Positions 49,787 to 57,886 of a stretch of DNA of 64,000 nt are shown piece after piece (the stretch's first letter is position 1; each line of letters starts with the position of its first letter). The translations under genes and the position numbers were made by a program. The DNA lies in the NCBI GenBank assembly GCA_038244815.1, contig JBBRTB010000006.1, positions 130,552-194,551 on the forward strand, in the 5' to 3' direction. Below the pieces are notes generated by a model that saw nothing but the letters and a program-made list of their open reading frames with translations, searched no databases and was not told the origin of the DNA. Source of the stretch: DASVHS01 sp038244815. Its GTDB lineage: Bacteria > Acidobacteriota > Thermoanaerobaculia > Gp7-AA8.

Positions 49787-51022
49787 ATGAGTCCGTCCCT
49801 CGACGAATCAGAGACCTGGTCGGCTGCCTTTCGCGTATCGGCGCGCGCGCTGCGGATGCCCGCGTCACCGATTCGCAAGCTGGCGCCGCTGGCCGAGGCG
49901 GCGAAGGCACGGGGCACGAAGGTCTACCACCTCAACATCGGTCAGCCCGACATCGAGACGCCCTCGTGCATGCTCGATCGCCTGAAGCAGCTCGACGCCA
50001 GAGTGCTCGAGTATTCGCCGTCCACAGGAACGCCCGAGTTTCTGAGGTCGCTGCAGCAGTACTACCGGAAGCGTCTGGGACTGGACATCGCGCTCGATCA
50101 GGTCCTGGCCACGACCGGAGGGAGCGAGGCCATTCTCTTCGCGTTCATGGCCTGCGCGAACGGTGGCGATGACGTCATCGTCGTCGAGCCGTTCTACGCG
50201 AACTATCGCGCCTTCGCCACCATGGCCGGGTTGAACATCGTGGCGGTGACGAGTCGCGGCCGCGATGGCTTTCACATGCCGCCGCGCCCGGTGTGGGAGA
50301 AAGCGCTCACCGCCCGCACGCGCATCGTCATCATCTGCAATCCCAGTAATCCCACCGGCACGGTCTACACGCGTGAAGAGCTGGAGATGGTGGCCGCCTT
50401 TTGCCGTGACCACGGTCTGTTTCTGATTTCCGACGAGGTCTATCGCGAGTTCGTCTACGACGGGCATCGTGCCGTCAGCGCGCTGCAGCTCGACGACTCC
50501 GGCGCATTCGCCATCGTCGTCGACTCGCTCTCGAAGCGTTACAGCGCCTGCGGCATCCGCCTTGGATCGCTCGTCACGCGCAATGCCGGCGTGTACGGAG
50601 CCTGTCTGCGCATGGCGCAAGGGAGATTGTCGCCGCCGGGGCTGGCGCAATTCGTCGCCGTCGGCGCCGACAATCTCGGGGACGAATACATGCGTGCCGT
50701 GCTCGATGAGTATCAGATGCGCCGCGACGTCCTCTTCGACGGGTTGCTGTCGATCCCGGGCGTTTTTCTGCAGAAGCCGGAGGGGGCGTTTTATTGCATG
50801 GCGCGGTTGCCCGTGGAAAGCGCCGACGACTTCGCCGTCTACCTGCTCTCCGAATTCGAAGACCACGGCGAGACGGTCATGGTGGCGCCCGGCAGCGGCT
50901 TCTACGCCTCCGACCATCTCGGCCGGAGCGAGGTGCGCATCGCCTACGTGCTCAGGGAAGCCGACCTGCGCCGGTGTGTCGAGCTCCTGCGGATCGCCCT
51001 GGCGCGATACGCAGCGAAATAG
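49787..51022 (+). CDS. Class I aminotransferase (PLP)
   Basis: 411 aa. Fold-type I aminotransferase: HLNIGQPDIETP, GGSEAILFAF, the substrate-contacting CNPSNPTGTVY, SDEVYREFVYDG and the PLP lysine in SLSKRYSACG; C-terminal arginine in RIAYVL. It resembles aspartate/aromatic aminotransferases. The true start may be at one of several codons before RALRMPASPIRKL; I use ATG 49787. No pathway genes are adjacent. Confidence 0.88.
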   Translation: MSPSLDESETWSAAFRVSARALRMPASPIRKLAPLAEAAKARGTKVYHLNIGQPDIETPSCMLDRLKQLDARVLEYSPSTGTPEFLRSLQQYYRKRLGLDIALDQVLATTGGSEAILFAFMACANGGDDVIVVEPFYANYRAFATMAGLNIVAVTSRGRDGFHMPPRPVWEKALTARTRIVIICNPSNPTGTVYTREELEMVAAFCRDHGLFLISDEVYREFVYDGHRAVSALQLDDSGAFAIVVDSLSKRYSACGIRLGSLVTRNAGVYGACLRMAQGRLSPPGLAQFVAVGADNLGDEYMRAVLDEYQMRRDVLFDGLLSIPGVFLQKPEGAFYCMARLPVESADDFAVYLLSEFEDHGETVMVAPGSGFYASDHLGRSEVRIAYVLREADLRRCVELLRIALARYAAK

Positions 51023-51036
51023 CGCGTGGGCTTCGA

Positions 51037-51042
51037 TAGAAT
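51037..51042 (+). promoter_or_regulatory. -10 hexamer TAGAAT, 6 nt before GTG 51049
   Basis: TAGAAT, CGCCCC, GTG. Clear leaderless-type promoter for the EVE-macro gene pair. Confidence 0.65.
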
Positions 51043-51048
51043 CGCCCC

Positions 51049-51465
51049 GTGAACTACTGGCTGATGAAATCGGAGCCCGAGGCGTATTCGATCGACGACC
51101 TGAAGCGCGACAAGACCACGAGCTGGGATGGCGTGCGCAATTACCAGGCGCGCAATTTCATGCGCCAGATGAAAAAGGGTGAGCGCGTGCTCTTCTACGC
51201 CTCGAGCGCCGATCCCTCGGGCGTCACCGGGATCGCCGAGGTCAGCGGCGAAGCGAGGCCGGAGCCGAAAGACGACGCCTGGTCGATGGTCGATCTCGCG
51301 TTCGTGGAGCGGTTCGGCGAAGTCGTGCCGCTGGAAACACTGAAAGCGACGCGCGGGCTGGAGAAGATGGTGGTCACGCAGAAAGGCACGCGACTGTCGG
51401 TGCAGCCGGTGACGAAGGGCGAGTTCGACATTGTGGTGAAGCTTGGCCGCGCTGGAAGCCGTTAA
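51049..51465 (+). CDS. EVE domain protein
   Basis: 138 aa, a complete single EVE domain (PUA-like fold). YWLMKSEPEAYSIDDL, WDGVRNYQARNFMR and GERVLFYASS are diagnostic. EVE proteins bind modified bases in DNA or RNA (thymocyte nuclear protein 1 type). Start GTG 51049. The next gene (macro domain) overlaps its end by 23 bp. Confidence 0.93.
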   Translation: MNYWLMKSEPEAYSIDDLKRDKTTSWDGVRNYQARNFMRQMKKGERVLFYASSADPSGVTGIAEVSGEARPEPKDDAWSMVDLAFVERFGEVVPLETLKATRGLEKMVVTQKGTRLSVQPVTKGEFDIVVKLGRAGSR

Positions 51466-51952
51466 GGCCGACATTACCGCGCTCGCGGTCGACGCCATCG
51501 TCAATGCCGCGAACCCATCACTCCTCGGTGGCGGCGGTGTGGACGGTGCCATTCATCGCGCCGCCGGTCCGGAACTGCTCGCCGAATGCCGGACCCTCGG
51601 CGGCTGCGCGACCGGGGACGCCAAGATCACGCGCGGATATCGCCTTCGCGCGACATTCGTCATCCACGCCGTGGGCCCGGTGTGGCGCGGCGGCGCGCAC
51701 GGTGAGCCCGATCTCCTGGCCTCGTGCTACCGGCGCACTCTGACGCTGGCGGCCGGCCACGGTGTTCACTCGATCGCCTTTCCGGCCATCAGTTGCGGGG
51801 TCTACGGCTATCCCATCGCCGCCGCCACTGCCATCGCGGTTCGTGAGACGCGTGAGTTCGTGGTGCGCGAACGCTCCATCCAGCGGGTGATCTTCGCCTG
51901 CTTCAGCGACGACGTGCTCGAAGCGTACGCGCGGGCTCTGGCCATCGTCTGA
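51443..51952 (+). CDS. Macro domain protein (O-acetyl-ADP-ribose deacetylase-like)
   Basis: 169 aa. Macro fold with the adenine/ribose motif DAIVNAANPSLLGGGGVDGA and the diphosphate loop ISCGVYGYP, as in YmdB/MacroD proteins that remove ADP-ribose or deacetylate O-acetyl-ADP-ribose. The start is TTG 51443, inside the EVE gene (23-bp overlap), so it is translationally coupled to it. A later start would remove the first strand. Confidence 0.9.
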   Translation: MAALEAVKADITALAVDAIVNAANPSLLGGGGVDGAIHRAAGPELLAECRTLGGCATGDAKITRGYRLRATFVIHAVGPVWRGGAHGEPDLLASCYRRTLTLAAGHGVHSIAFPAISCGVYGYPIAAATAIAVRETREFVVRERSIQRVIFACFSDDVLEAYARALAIV

Positions 51953-52009
51953 CCAGTTTCCTTCCCGTACCTGAGCGTGTCCAACGCTTCAAGTAAGGGA
52001 GAAGGAATC

Positions 52010-52885
52010 ATGCGTAGACTCTTCACAGCTCTTCTGATCCTGACCGCGGTTGCCTGCCGCAGACAGGAGCAGATCACCACAGCGGCGGCGGTGGCCGGCG
52101 AGGTCAAATCGGACCGCGCCAACATCAGTGTCGTGTCGTCTGCCGGCGGCCCAATCCAGCAGCCGATGCCGGCCGATGTCGTGCGAATGATCATCCGCAG
52201 CGCCAGCATCTCCATGATCGTCGACGACACCGCGGAAACGATCGACCGGATCACCGCGGCAGCCGACAGCGTCGGCGGTTACGTGAGCGACTCGAAAGTG
52301 TGGCGTGACGGCGAGCAGTTGCGCGGCTCGATCACATTGCGCATTCCCGCGGAGAGGCTCCCGGCGGCGCTGGCGGTCATCCGCAAACTGGCCGTGCGCG
52401 TCAACAGCGAGTCGATCGGAAGTCAGGAGGTGACACAGGAGTACGTCGATCTGCAATCGCAGCTTCGGAATCTCGAGGCCACCGAGGTGGAGTTGCGGCA
52501 GCTCATGACCACCATCCGCCAGAACTCGAAGAAGGCCTCCGAGGTCCTGGAGATGTACCAGCAGCTGAACAGCGTGCGCATGCAGATCGAGCAGATCAAG
52601 GGGCGGATGCGCTATCTCAGTCAGATGACCGCGCTGGCCACGGTCCAGGCCGAGCTCGTCCCGAACGCGCTTGCCAAGCCGGTAGTGGAGCCGGGATGGC
52701 AGCCTCTGGTCATCGTGAAGAACGCATCCCGCGCGCTGGTGGAGGCGGCGCAGTCCGCGGCCGTCGTTCTGATCTGGCTCGCGATCTACGTCCTGCCGAT
52801 CGCGACGGTTCTGAGCCTGCTCGCGTTTCTGGCCTGGAGAGTTATAACGATGGCGTGGAAAACGCGAAGGTCACCGAGTTTGTGA
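52010..52885 (+). CDS. DUF4349 lipoprotein with C-terminal membrane anchor
   Basis: 291 aa from ATG 52010 behind GGGAGAAGG. Lipobox TAVAC near residue 16; then the DUF4349 domain (RMIIRSASISMIVDDTAETI, AADSVGGYVSDSKVW, LRIPAERLPAALAVI), a coiled coil (LQSQLRNLEATEVELRQLM) and a C-terminal transmembrane helix (VVLIWLAIYVLPIATVLSLL). Domain of unknown function common in envelope proteins. The 3' end contains the promoter and start of the DinB gene. Confidence 0.87.
   Translation: MRRLFTALLILTAVACRRQEQITTAAAVAGEVKSDRANISVVSSAGGPIQQPMPADVVRMIIRSASISMIVDDTAETIDRITAAADSVGGYVSDSKVWRDGEQLRGSITLRIPAERLPAALAVIRKLAVRVNSESIGSQEVTQEYVDLQSQLRNLEATEVELRQLMTTIRQNSKKASEVLEMYQQLNSVRMQIEQIKGRMRYLSQMTALATVQAELVPNALAKPVVEPGWQPLVIVKNASRALVEAAQSAAVVLIWLAIYVLPIATVLSLLAFLAWRVITMAWKTRRSPSL
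52843..52848 (+). promoter_or_regulatory. -10 hexamer TATAAC, 6 nt before GTG 52855
   Basis: TATAAC and a 6-nt gap to the DinB GTG, located within the last codons of the DUF4349 gene. Confidence 0.55.
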
Positions 52886-53355
52886 GCTGGTTCGCACGGA
52901 TCCGGGAGCGGACGATGCGCGTCGTGGCCTGCGTCCCTCCCGATCGCGTGGACTGGACGTACAAGGAAGGAAAGTTCACGCTCGGCGATCTCATGCGCCA
53001 CCTCGCGGCGATCGAGCGCTGGATGTTCGCGGAGAATGCTCTGCGGAAGCCCAGCCGCTATCCGGGCCACAGCCGCGAGCTGGCCGGCGACTACGCCGCC
53101 GTCGTCTCCTACATGAAACAGATGCACGAGGGGTCGATGGCCATCTTCAAGTCGCTGGACGACGCCGCACTCGAGCAGAAGTGCATGACGCCGGGGGGCG
53201 TCGCACTGCGTGCAGGCAAGTGGCTGCGGTCGATGGTCGAGCACGAGGTCCACCATCGCGGTCAGCTCTACCTTTACCTGGCGATGCTCGAGATTCCTAC
53301 GCCGCCCATCTACGGGTTGACCGAGGAGCAGGTCCGGGAGCGAAGCGCAAAATGA
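52855..53355 (+). CDS. DinB-family protein
   Basis: 166 aa from GTG 52855. Four-helix DinB fold with the metal-ligand histidines in DLMRHLAAIERW and EHEVHHRGQLYLYL. Members are often thiol transferases (bacillithiol/mycothiol-dependent) or unknown. It overlaps the DUF4349 gene by 31 bp; a longer open frame upstream is inside that gene. It is followed by two hairpins shared with the convergent cold-shock gene. Confidence 0.82.
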   Translation: MENAKVTEFVSWFARIRERTMRVVACVPPDRVDWTYKEGKFTLGDLMRHLAAIERWMFAENALRKPSRYPGHSRELAGDYAAVVSYMKQMHEGSMAIFKSLDDAALEQKCMTPGGVALRAGKWLRSMVEHEVHHRGQLYLYLAMLEIPTPPIYGLTEEQVRERSAK

Positions 53356-53357
53356 AA

Positions 53358-53381
53358 AGGACGGCCGTTGAAGGCCGTCCT
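53358..53381. terminator. Bidirectional hairpin terminator between dinB and cold-shock gene
   Basis: AGGACGGCC (53358-53366) pairs with GGCCGTCCT (53373-53381), loop GTTGAA. Read on the minus strand it is followed by TTTTCATTTT, a good U-rich tail for the cold-shock gene; on the plus strand the tail is TGTTGT. Confidence 0.8.
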
Positions 53382-53390
53382 GTTGTGCGG

Positions 53391-53408
53391 AAATCCGAGT
53401 TCGGATTT
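53391..53408 (-). terminator. Hairpin directly after the cold-shock stop codon
   Basis: AAATCCGA (53391-53398) pairs with TCGGATTT (53401-53408) around a 2-nt centre, 1 bp past the TAA. Probably an RNA-stability or first termination hairpin in front of the stronger one. Confidence 0.5.
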
Positions 53409-53409
53409 C

Positions 53410-53613
53410 TTAGAGCGTGGTGACGTTCGCCGCCTGAAGACCTTTCGGTCCCTGCACGACATCGAACTCGACCTTCGCACCCTCGGGGAGGGTACGGAAG
53501 CCTGAGGCTGTGATCGCCGAAAAATGCACGAACACGTCCTCGCCGCCTTCCATGGTGATGAATCCAAAACCCTTGGCATCGTTGAACCACTTGACAGTAC
53601 CGGTGCTACGCAT
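53410..53613 (-). CDS. Cold-shock domain protein (CspA family)
   Basis: 67 aa from ATG 53613. Single cold-shock domain with RNP1 KGFGFI and RNP2 DVFVHF; WFNDAKGFGF and GPKGLQAANV are typical. Single-strand nucleic acid chaperone. AAGGAGA lies 10 bp before the start, and the long gap of about 110 bp to the neighbouring gene is compatible with the long 5' leader of csp mRNAs. The open frame extends upstream of this ATG but that region precedes the ribosome-binding site. Confidence 0.95.
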   Translation of the reverse strand: MRSTGTVKWFNDAKGFGFITMEGGEDVFVHFSAITASGFRTLPEGAKVEFDVVQGPKGLQAANVTTL

Positions 53614-53726
53614 TCCTGGAAAATCTCCTTTTTCTTGCAGTGCTGCTCGTGGAAACTCCGGTATCGGTGGCGACGCGTCACCAGCCTCATCCCGCACAGG
53701 CATCACGCGCGATGATGCACCCAACG

Positions 53727-55745
53727 TCACCCCCTAGTCGAGAATTTCCAAAATCTCAGCAGGCCCAACCCTGCCCCAAGAATCGCAAGTGCGATGATCC
53801 ACAACCACTTACCCATGGGTGGGGAGGATCCCGTCATCAGCCCCATTCGTACGGTCCCGAACAGAGGGCGCACCGTGCAGCCCATCTCGTCCTCGATGTC
53901 ATTGATGGCGGTGAGATGTCTCGACACATCCTGCGGCGCGACCGAATCGCGCAGGGCGCGCAGCGAGTATTCGATGGTCACCGAACGGTCGCGTTCGGTG
54001 GGGCGGTAGGCAAACAGAAACGCCGGCGTCTTGCGCGCCCAGGCCTTGTGAGCGTCGATCTCGACGCCTGCCGGAAAGCGGAAGGTGGCCCGCTGCACGA
54101 TGTTCAGCGGATAGTCGAAGGCCAGCGGCATGGCGCGCAGGCTCGTCTTCGGCTTGTCGAGCGACGGTTCCATCGCGCCGGGGATGTAGGTCCAGTCGCC
54201 GCGTTTCCAGAGGTCGGGGATCGAATAGTGTTCGGCGATGGTGATGACATTGCGCAGCCGGTCGTCCTCGATGCGCGGCGGCGCGGTGGCCACGATGGCC
54301 GGATGATCGGTGGCGTACTCGTTGATGCGGGCCCGGGCGATCTCGTCTGCGGCCAGCGAGGAGAGATCGGCGCGGGTGGCGTCGGCGTCCATGCCTGTGT
54401 AGGTCGTATGCACGGAGAGCGTCGTCGGCGATGAGGCATCCTGCGCCGCATAGGTCTCGTCGATCACGGTCCGTCCACGACGGATGGTCTCGATGCTGGT
54501 GAGCGCGGCCGATGCCTCACTCACTACCAGGGCGCGGGCATCGTTCGGCGTCTCGATCGTCTCCAGTGTTCCGCCCTGATCGGCGATGGTCGGATCGATC
54601 CAGTACGTTCTGCCTTTTGTACTGGCACGAACGATGACGTGGTCGAAAGCGAATGGAGAGGGGAGGTGCGCGTCGAGCCGGTCCCTCGCTTTTGTGTTCA
54701 CGAGCGCCGGGTCGGCCTCGATCCCGAGGTCGCGGAGCATCAGCGACAGAAGCAGCGCCTTCTCCTTGCAGTCGCCCCAGCGCTGTTCGAGGATTTCCAG
54801 CGGCGGCCGCGGCTCGTGCGAATTCCGGCCGATCTCCAGTCCCAGGTAGCGGATGTCGTCCTGCACGAAGCGGATGGCGGCGGTCACCGGATCGCCGGGG
54901 TGCTCGCTGCGAATCCTGGTCACGAGACCGGCCACGGCATCGAGCGAGTCGTCGTCGACGGCGAACATCCCGGCTGCCCACTTCGCCACCTCGTTCCACG
55001 ACGCGAAGTCGCTGACCTCGACCGTGCCCCACGGCTCGTACCACGACGGCAGGGCGTCCTCCAGATCGACGCCCGGAACGTCGTGCACGTCCCAGGTGAA
55101 AGTCGATCCGGCGCGGACGGCGGGTGCTCCCCGCCACAGTAGCGGCCGCGTTCCGTCCCAGATGAGTCGATGGCGAATCCGGTGCGCCGGCACATCGGAG
55201 CCGAGGTCGTATTCGTCGGCGTAGCGTCCGTTGAGGATGGGGTTGGCACCGGCAATCGACCACGACCAGTCGATGACGTCGCCGGCGCGGACATCCCGGA
55301 CAAAGACGAGCGCTGTGAGCCGGCCATCGTAGATTGAGCTGTCGGAGTCGTTCTCCTTCTCGATCACCCGGACGCTGGCCGGGTCGAGCGCGTCCGTACG
55401 CGTGGCGCCGCGGATGACGGCGATGTCGTGCAGCACCAGTCGCTGGAATGAGGGATCGAAGTCGATCGACAATTGCGACGCCGTCTGCACGCCCGATTGC
55501 GTGAGTACCTTGCGGACCGTGCGGAAATATTGCGTCGTTCCACCGTCCCCGGTGACGCGCACCTGGTGGTCCGAGAGGATGTCGTAGACGCCGAACCGTG
55601 CCAGCGCGGCGGGGGCCGCCATCCCGTAGTCGCCGGGTGCTGGATCGACCCACCGCGGCGCCCGGGCCACGTCGAAGTCGCCGTAGCTCTTCGCAAAAAG
55701 CGACGCGGGGATGAGCGCCAGGAACAGGATCAGTCTGCGGACCAA
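53727..55745 (-). CDS. DUF3857/transglutaminase-like secreted protein
   Basis: 672 aa from TTG 55745 (signal VRRLILFLALIPASLFAKS). The first half is DUF3857 (KVLTQSGVQTASQLSIDF, SIYDGRLTALVFVRDVRAGD). A transglutaminase-like core follows with Cys in QRWGDCKEKALLLS, His in FDHVIV and Asp in WIDPT. The chain ends in a transmembrane helix (WLWIIALAILGAGLGLLRFW). Probably a periplasmic protein-processing or -crosslinking enzyme. A perfect TATAAT (55763-55758) lies 12 nt before the TTG, which settles the start against codons translated from the repeat upstream. Confidence 0.85.
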   Translation of the reverse strand: MVRRLILFLALIPASLFAKSYGDFDVARAPRWVDPAPGDYGMAAPAALARFGVYDILSDHQVRVTGDGGTTQYFRTVRKVLTQSGVQTASQLSIDFDPSFQRLVLHDIAVIRGATRTDALDPASVRVIEKENDSDSSIYDGRLTALVFVRDVRAGDVIDWSWSIAGANPILNGRYADEYDLGSDVPAHRIRHRLIWDGTRPLLWRGAPAVRAGSTFTWDVHDVPGVDLEDALPSWYEPWGTVEVSDFASWNEVAKWAAGMFAVDDDSLDAVAGLVTRIRSEHPGDPVTAAIRFVQDDIRYLGLEIGRNSHEPRPPLEILEQRWGDCKEKALLLSLMLRDLGIEADPALVNTKARDRLDAHLPSPFAFDHVIVRASTKGRTYWIDPTIADQGGTLETIETPNDARALVVSEASAALTSIETIRRGRTVIDETYAAQDASSPTTLSVHTTYTGMDADATRADLSSLAADEIARARINEYATDHPAIVATAPPRIEDDRLRNVITIAEHYSIPDLWKRGDWTYIPGAMEPSLDKPKTSLRAMPLAFDYPLNIVQRATFRFPAGVEIDAHKAWARKTPAFLFAYRPTERDRSVTIEYSLRALRDSVAPQDVSRHLTAINDIEDEMGCTVRPLFGTVRMGLMTGSSPPMGKWLWIIALAILGAGLGLLRFWKFSTRG

Positions 55746-55757
55746 GGGACTGGGGGG

Positions 55758-55763
55758 ATTATA
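55758..55763 (-). promoter_or_regulatory. -10 hexamer TATAAT for the transglutaminase-like gene
   Basis: Consensus TATAAT on the minus strand, 12 nt before TTG 55745, next to the tandem-word repeat at 55765-55840. Confidence 0.6.
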
Positions 55764-55764
55764 C

Positions 55765-55840
55765 GGGTCGTGGGTCGTGGGTCGTAGGTCACGGGGGCCG
55801 CTAAGAGGCCCCAGGACCAACGACCGACGACCGACGACCA
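55765..55840. repeat. Palindrome of GGTCGTG/GGTCGTC words entering the nth gene
   Basis: Left arm 55765-55791 (GGGTCGT words) faces right arm 55812-55840 (CGACCGA words). The right arm lies inside the reading frame of endonuclease III and encodes its last dozen residues. Confidence 0.7.
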
Positions 55841-56463
55841 GGCCGCCCTCCTGCCCACGAACAGATTAGACACTCCCGGGCTTCGTGCCCGCGCGCCGGG
55901 CAGTACTCACGTCCGAAGTAGATGATCTGCAGGTGACGGCGGCCCCACTCCTCGCGCGGAAAGAGCTTCCTGAGATCGCGCTCGGTCTGCTGGACGTTTT
56001 TTCCATTCGACAGCCGCCAGCGCGCGGCCAGACGATGGATGTGCGTGTCCACAGCAAAGGCCGGCTCGCCGAAGGCCTGATTCATGACCACGCTGGCGGT
56101 CTTGTGTCCCACCCCGGGCAGGCGCTCCAGCGCTTCCAGGTCCGGCGGCACCTGGCCGCCGTGCTCGTCGAGCAGGATCTGCGACAACCGGCGGATGTTG
56201 CGCGCTTTCCCCGGCGAGAGTCCGCACGGGCGGATGATCGAGAGGATCGTGCGCTCCGGCAACGCCGCCATGGCCGCAGGCGTTCTCGCCTTCGCGAACA
56301 GGGCCGGCGTGACGCGATTGACCATGGCGTCTGTCGTCTGCGCGGAGAGCACCACCGCCACCAGCAGAGTGAACGGGTCCCGGTGCTGCAGCGGAACGTC
56401 CGGCTGCGGATAGATCCGGTCCAGAATCTCGCCGATCTTCTTCGCTCTCTCCGTTCGCGTCAT
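55801..56463 (-). CDS. nth: Endonuclease III-type DNA glycosylase/AP lyase
   Basis: 220 aa. HhH-GPD base-excision enzyme: helix-hairpin-helix LPGVGHKTASVV with catalytic Lys, and catalytic Asp in VDTHIHRLA. The 4Fe-4S region reads CPARGHEARECLICSW: three cysteines with C-x9-C-x2-C spacing and no fourth Cys, unlike the canonical C-x6-C-x2-C-x5-C, so cluster binding is doubtful. The tail after CSWAGG (RPGRRSSVVGPGAS) is translated from the tandem-word repeat; the fourth Cys region may have been replaced by it. The start ATG 56463 overlaps the thioesterase gene by 4 bp. Confidence 0.9.
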   Translation of the reverse strand: MTRTERAKKIGEILDRIYPQPDVPLQHRDPFTLLVAVVLSAQTTDAMVNRVTPALFAKARTPAAMAALPERTILSIIRPCGLSPGKARNIRRLSQILLDEHGGQVPPDLEALERLPGVGHKTASVVMNQAFGEPAFAVDTHIHRLAARWRLSNGKNVQQTERDLRKLFPREEWGRRHLQIIYFGREYCPARGHEARECLICSWAGGRPGRRSSVVGPGAS

Positions 56464-56978
56464 GCCCGTGTCTCGGCTTCGCTCCAGCGTCTGATGAAAT
56501 CGGGAATGGGAGGAGAGCCGAGATCGGTACGGCCGCTCAACTCGACGAGCGCGCGCGGCGGCACATTGCCCTCCGGTCCGCGCAGCAGCCCGCGCACGTT
56601 GGCGATCGCCGCAATATCGCCGTTGCCGTTGACGATGATGTGCTCGAAGTAGAACCACTTCTCATCCCAGCAGAGGATCCGCGATTTCACGACGAAGCGC
56701 TCGAACGGCTGGAGCGATTTCCGGTACGTGATCATCGAGCCGCCGACGAGCGGCCGCCATCCCAGCTTCAGTACCTTGCGCAGCATGCGCATGCGCGCCA
56801 GCAGGTCCATCCGCCCGATGTCCATGAAACTGATGAACCGGCCGCTGTTCGCGTGCATGTTGAGATCGAGGTCGTTCGGCCACACGCGCATCGACACCTC
56901 GGCCTGATCGAAGACGTCGATCTTTCGCTTGAACCGGGCGAGGAAGAGGGTCTTGATCAGGCGTAGGAGGACGATCAT
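56460..56978 (-). CDS. Thioesterase-like hot-dog fold protein
   Basis: 172 aa. A single N-terminal hydrophobic/basic helix (MIVLLRLIKTLFLARFKRK) precedes a 4HBT-like hot-dog domain: WPNDLDLNMHANSGRFISFM carries the Asp-Asn-His pattern of acyl-CoA thioesterases (THEM6/4HBT_2 type), and GWRPLVGGSMITYRKSLQPF the central strand. Probably membrane-associated acyl-CoA or acyl-ACP hydrolase. It is translationally coupled to nth downstream. Confidence 0.8.
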   Translation of the reverse strand: MIVLLRLIKTLFLARFKRKIDVFDQAEVSMRVWPNDLDLNMHANSGRFISFMDIGRMDLLARMRMLRKVLKLGWRPLVGGSMITYRKSLQPFERFVVKSRILCWDEKWFYFEHIIVNGNGDIAAIANVRGLLRGPEGNVPPRALVELSGRTDLGSPPIPDFIRRWSEAETRA

Positions 56979-56984
56979 TTGCTT

Positions 56985-57078
56985 CGCTGGGTCGCTGGGT
57001 CGCTGGGACGCTGGGACGCTGGGTCGTTAAGTCGTTCCAGCGACCCAGCGACCCAGTCACCCAGCGTCCCAGCGACCC
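56985..57078. repeat. Palindrome of CGCTGGG(T/A) words
   Basis: Left arm 56985-57027 contains five CGCTGGG words; right arm 57037-57078 contains the complement (CCCAGCG). It lies between the thioesterase start (56978) and the pirin stop (57086), so it could terminate the pirin transcript. Confidence 0.75.
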
Positions 57079-57085
57079 GTAACGT

Positions 57086-57781
<696 letters not shown>

Positions 57782-57886
57782 CGTTTCTCCTGCCTTCCAC
57801 AACAGGATCGTATTCCTGTAAGCAGAATCACAGGTCCTGCCATCCAATGCTCTACGATACCTGCAGAGGAAAGGAAAGGCTTGGCC

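Noticed and set aside
46615..49917. Very long open frame on the minus strand (about 1100 codons) opposite acnA
   Set aside because: It is the antisense shadow of a well-recognised aconitase gene in high-GC DNA; the peptide has no domain pattern and is Arg/His-rich as shadows are.
57782..57886. Operator between pirin and DUF1549 genes (ACAGGA-6-TCCTGT)
   Set aside because: Six-base arms are short and occur by chance in a region of this size; mentioned only as a possibility.
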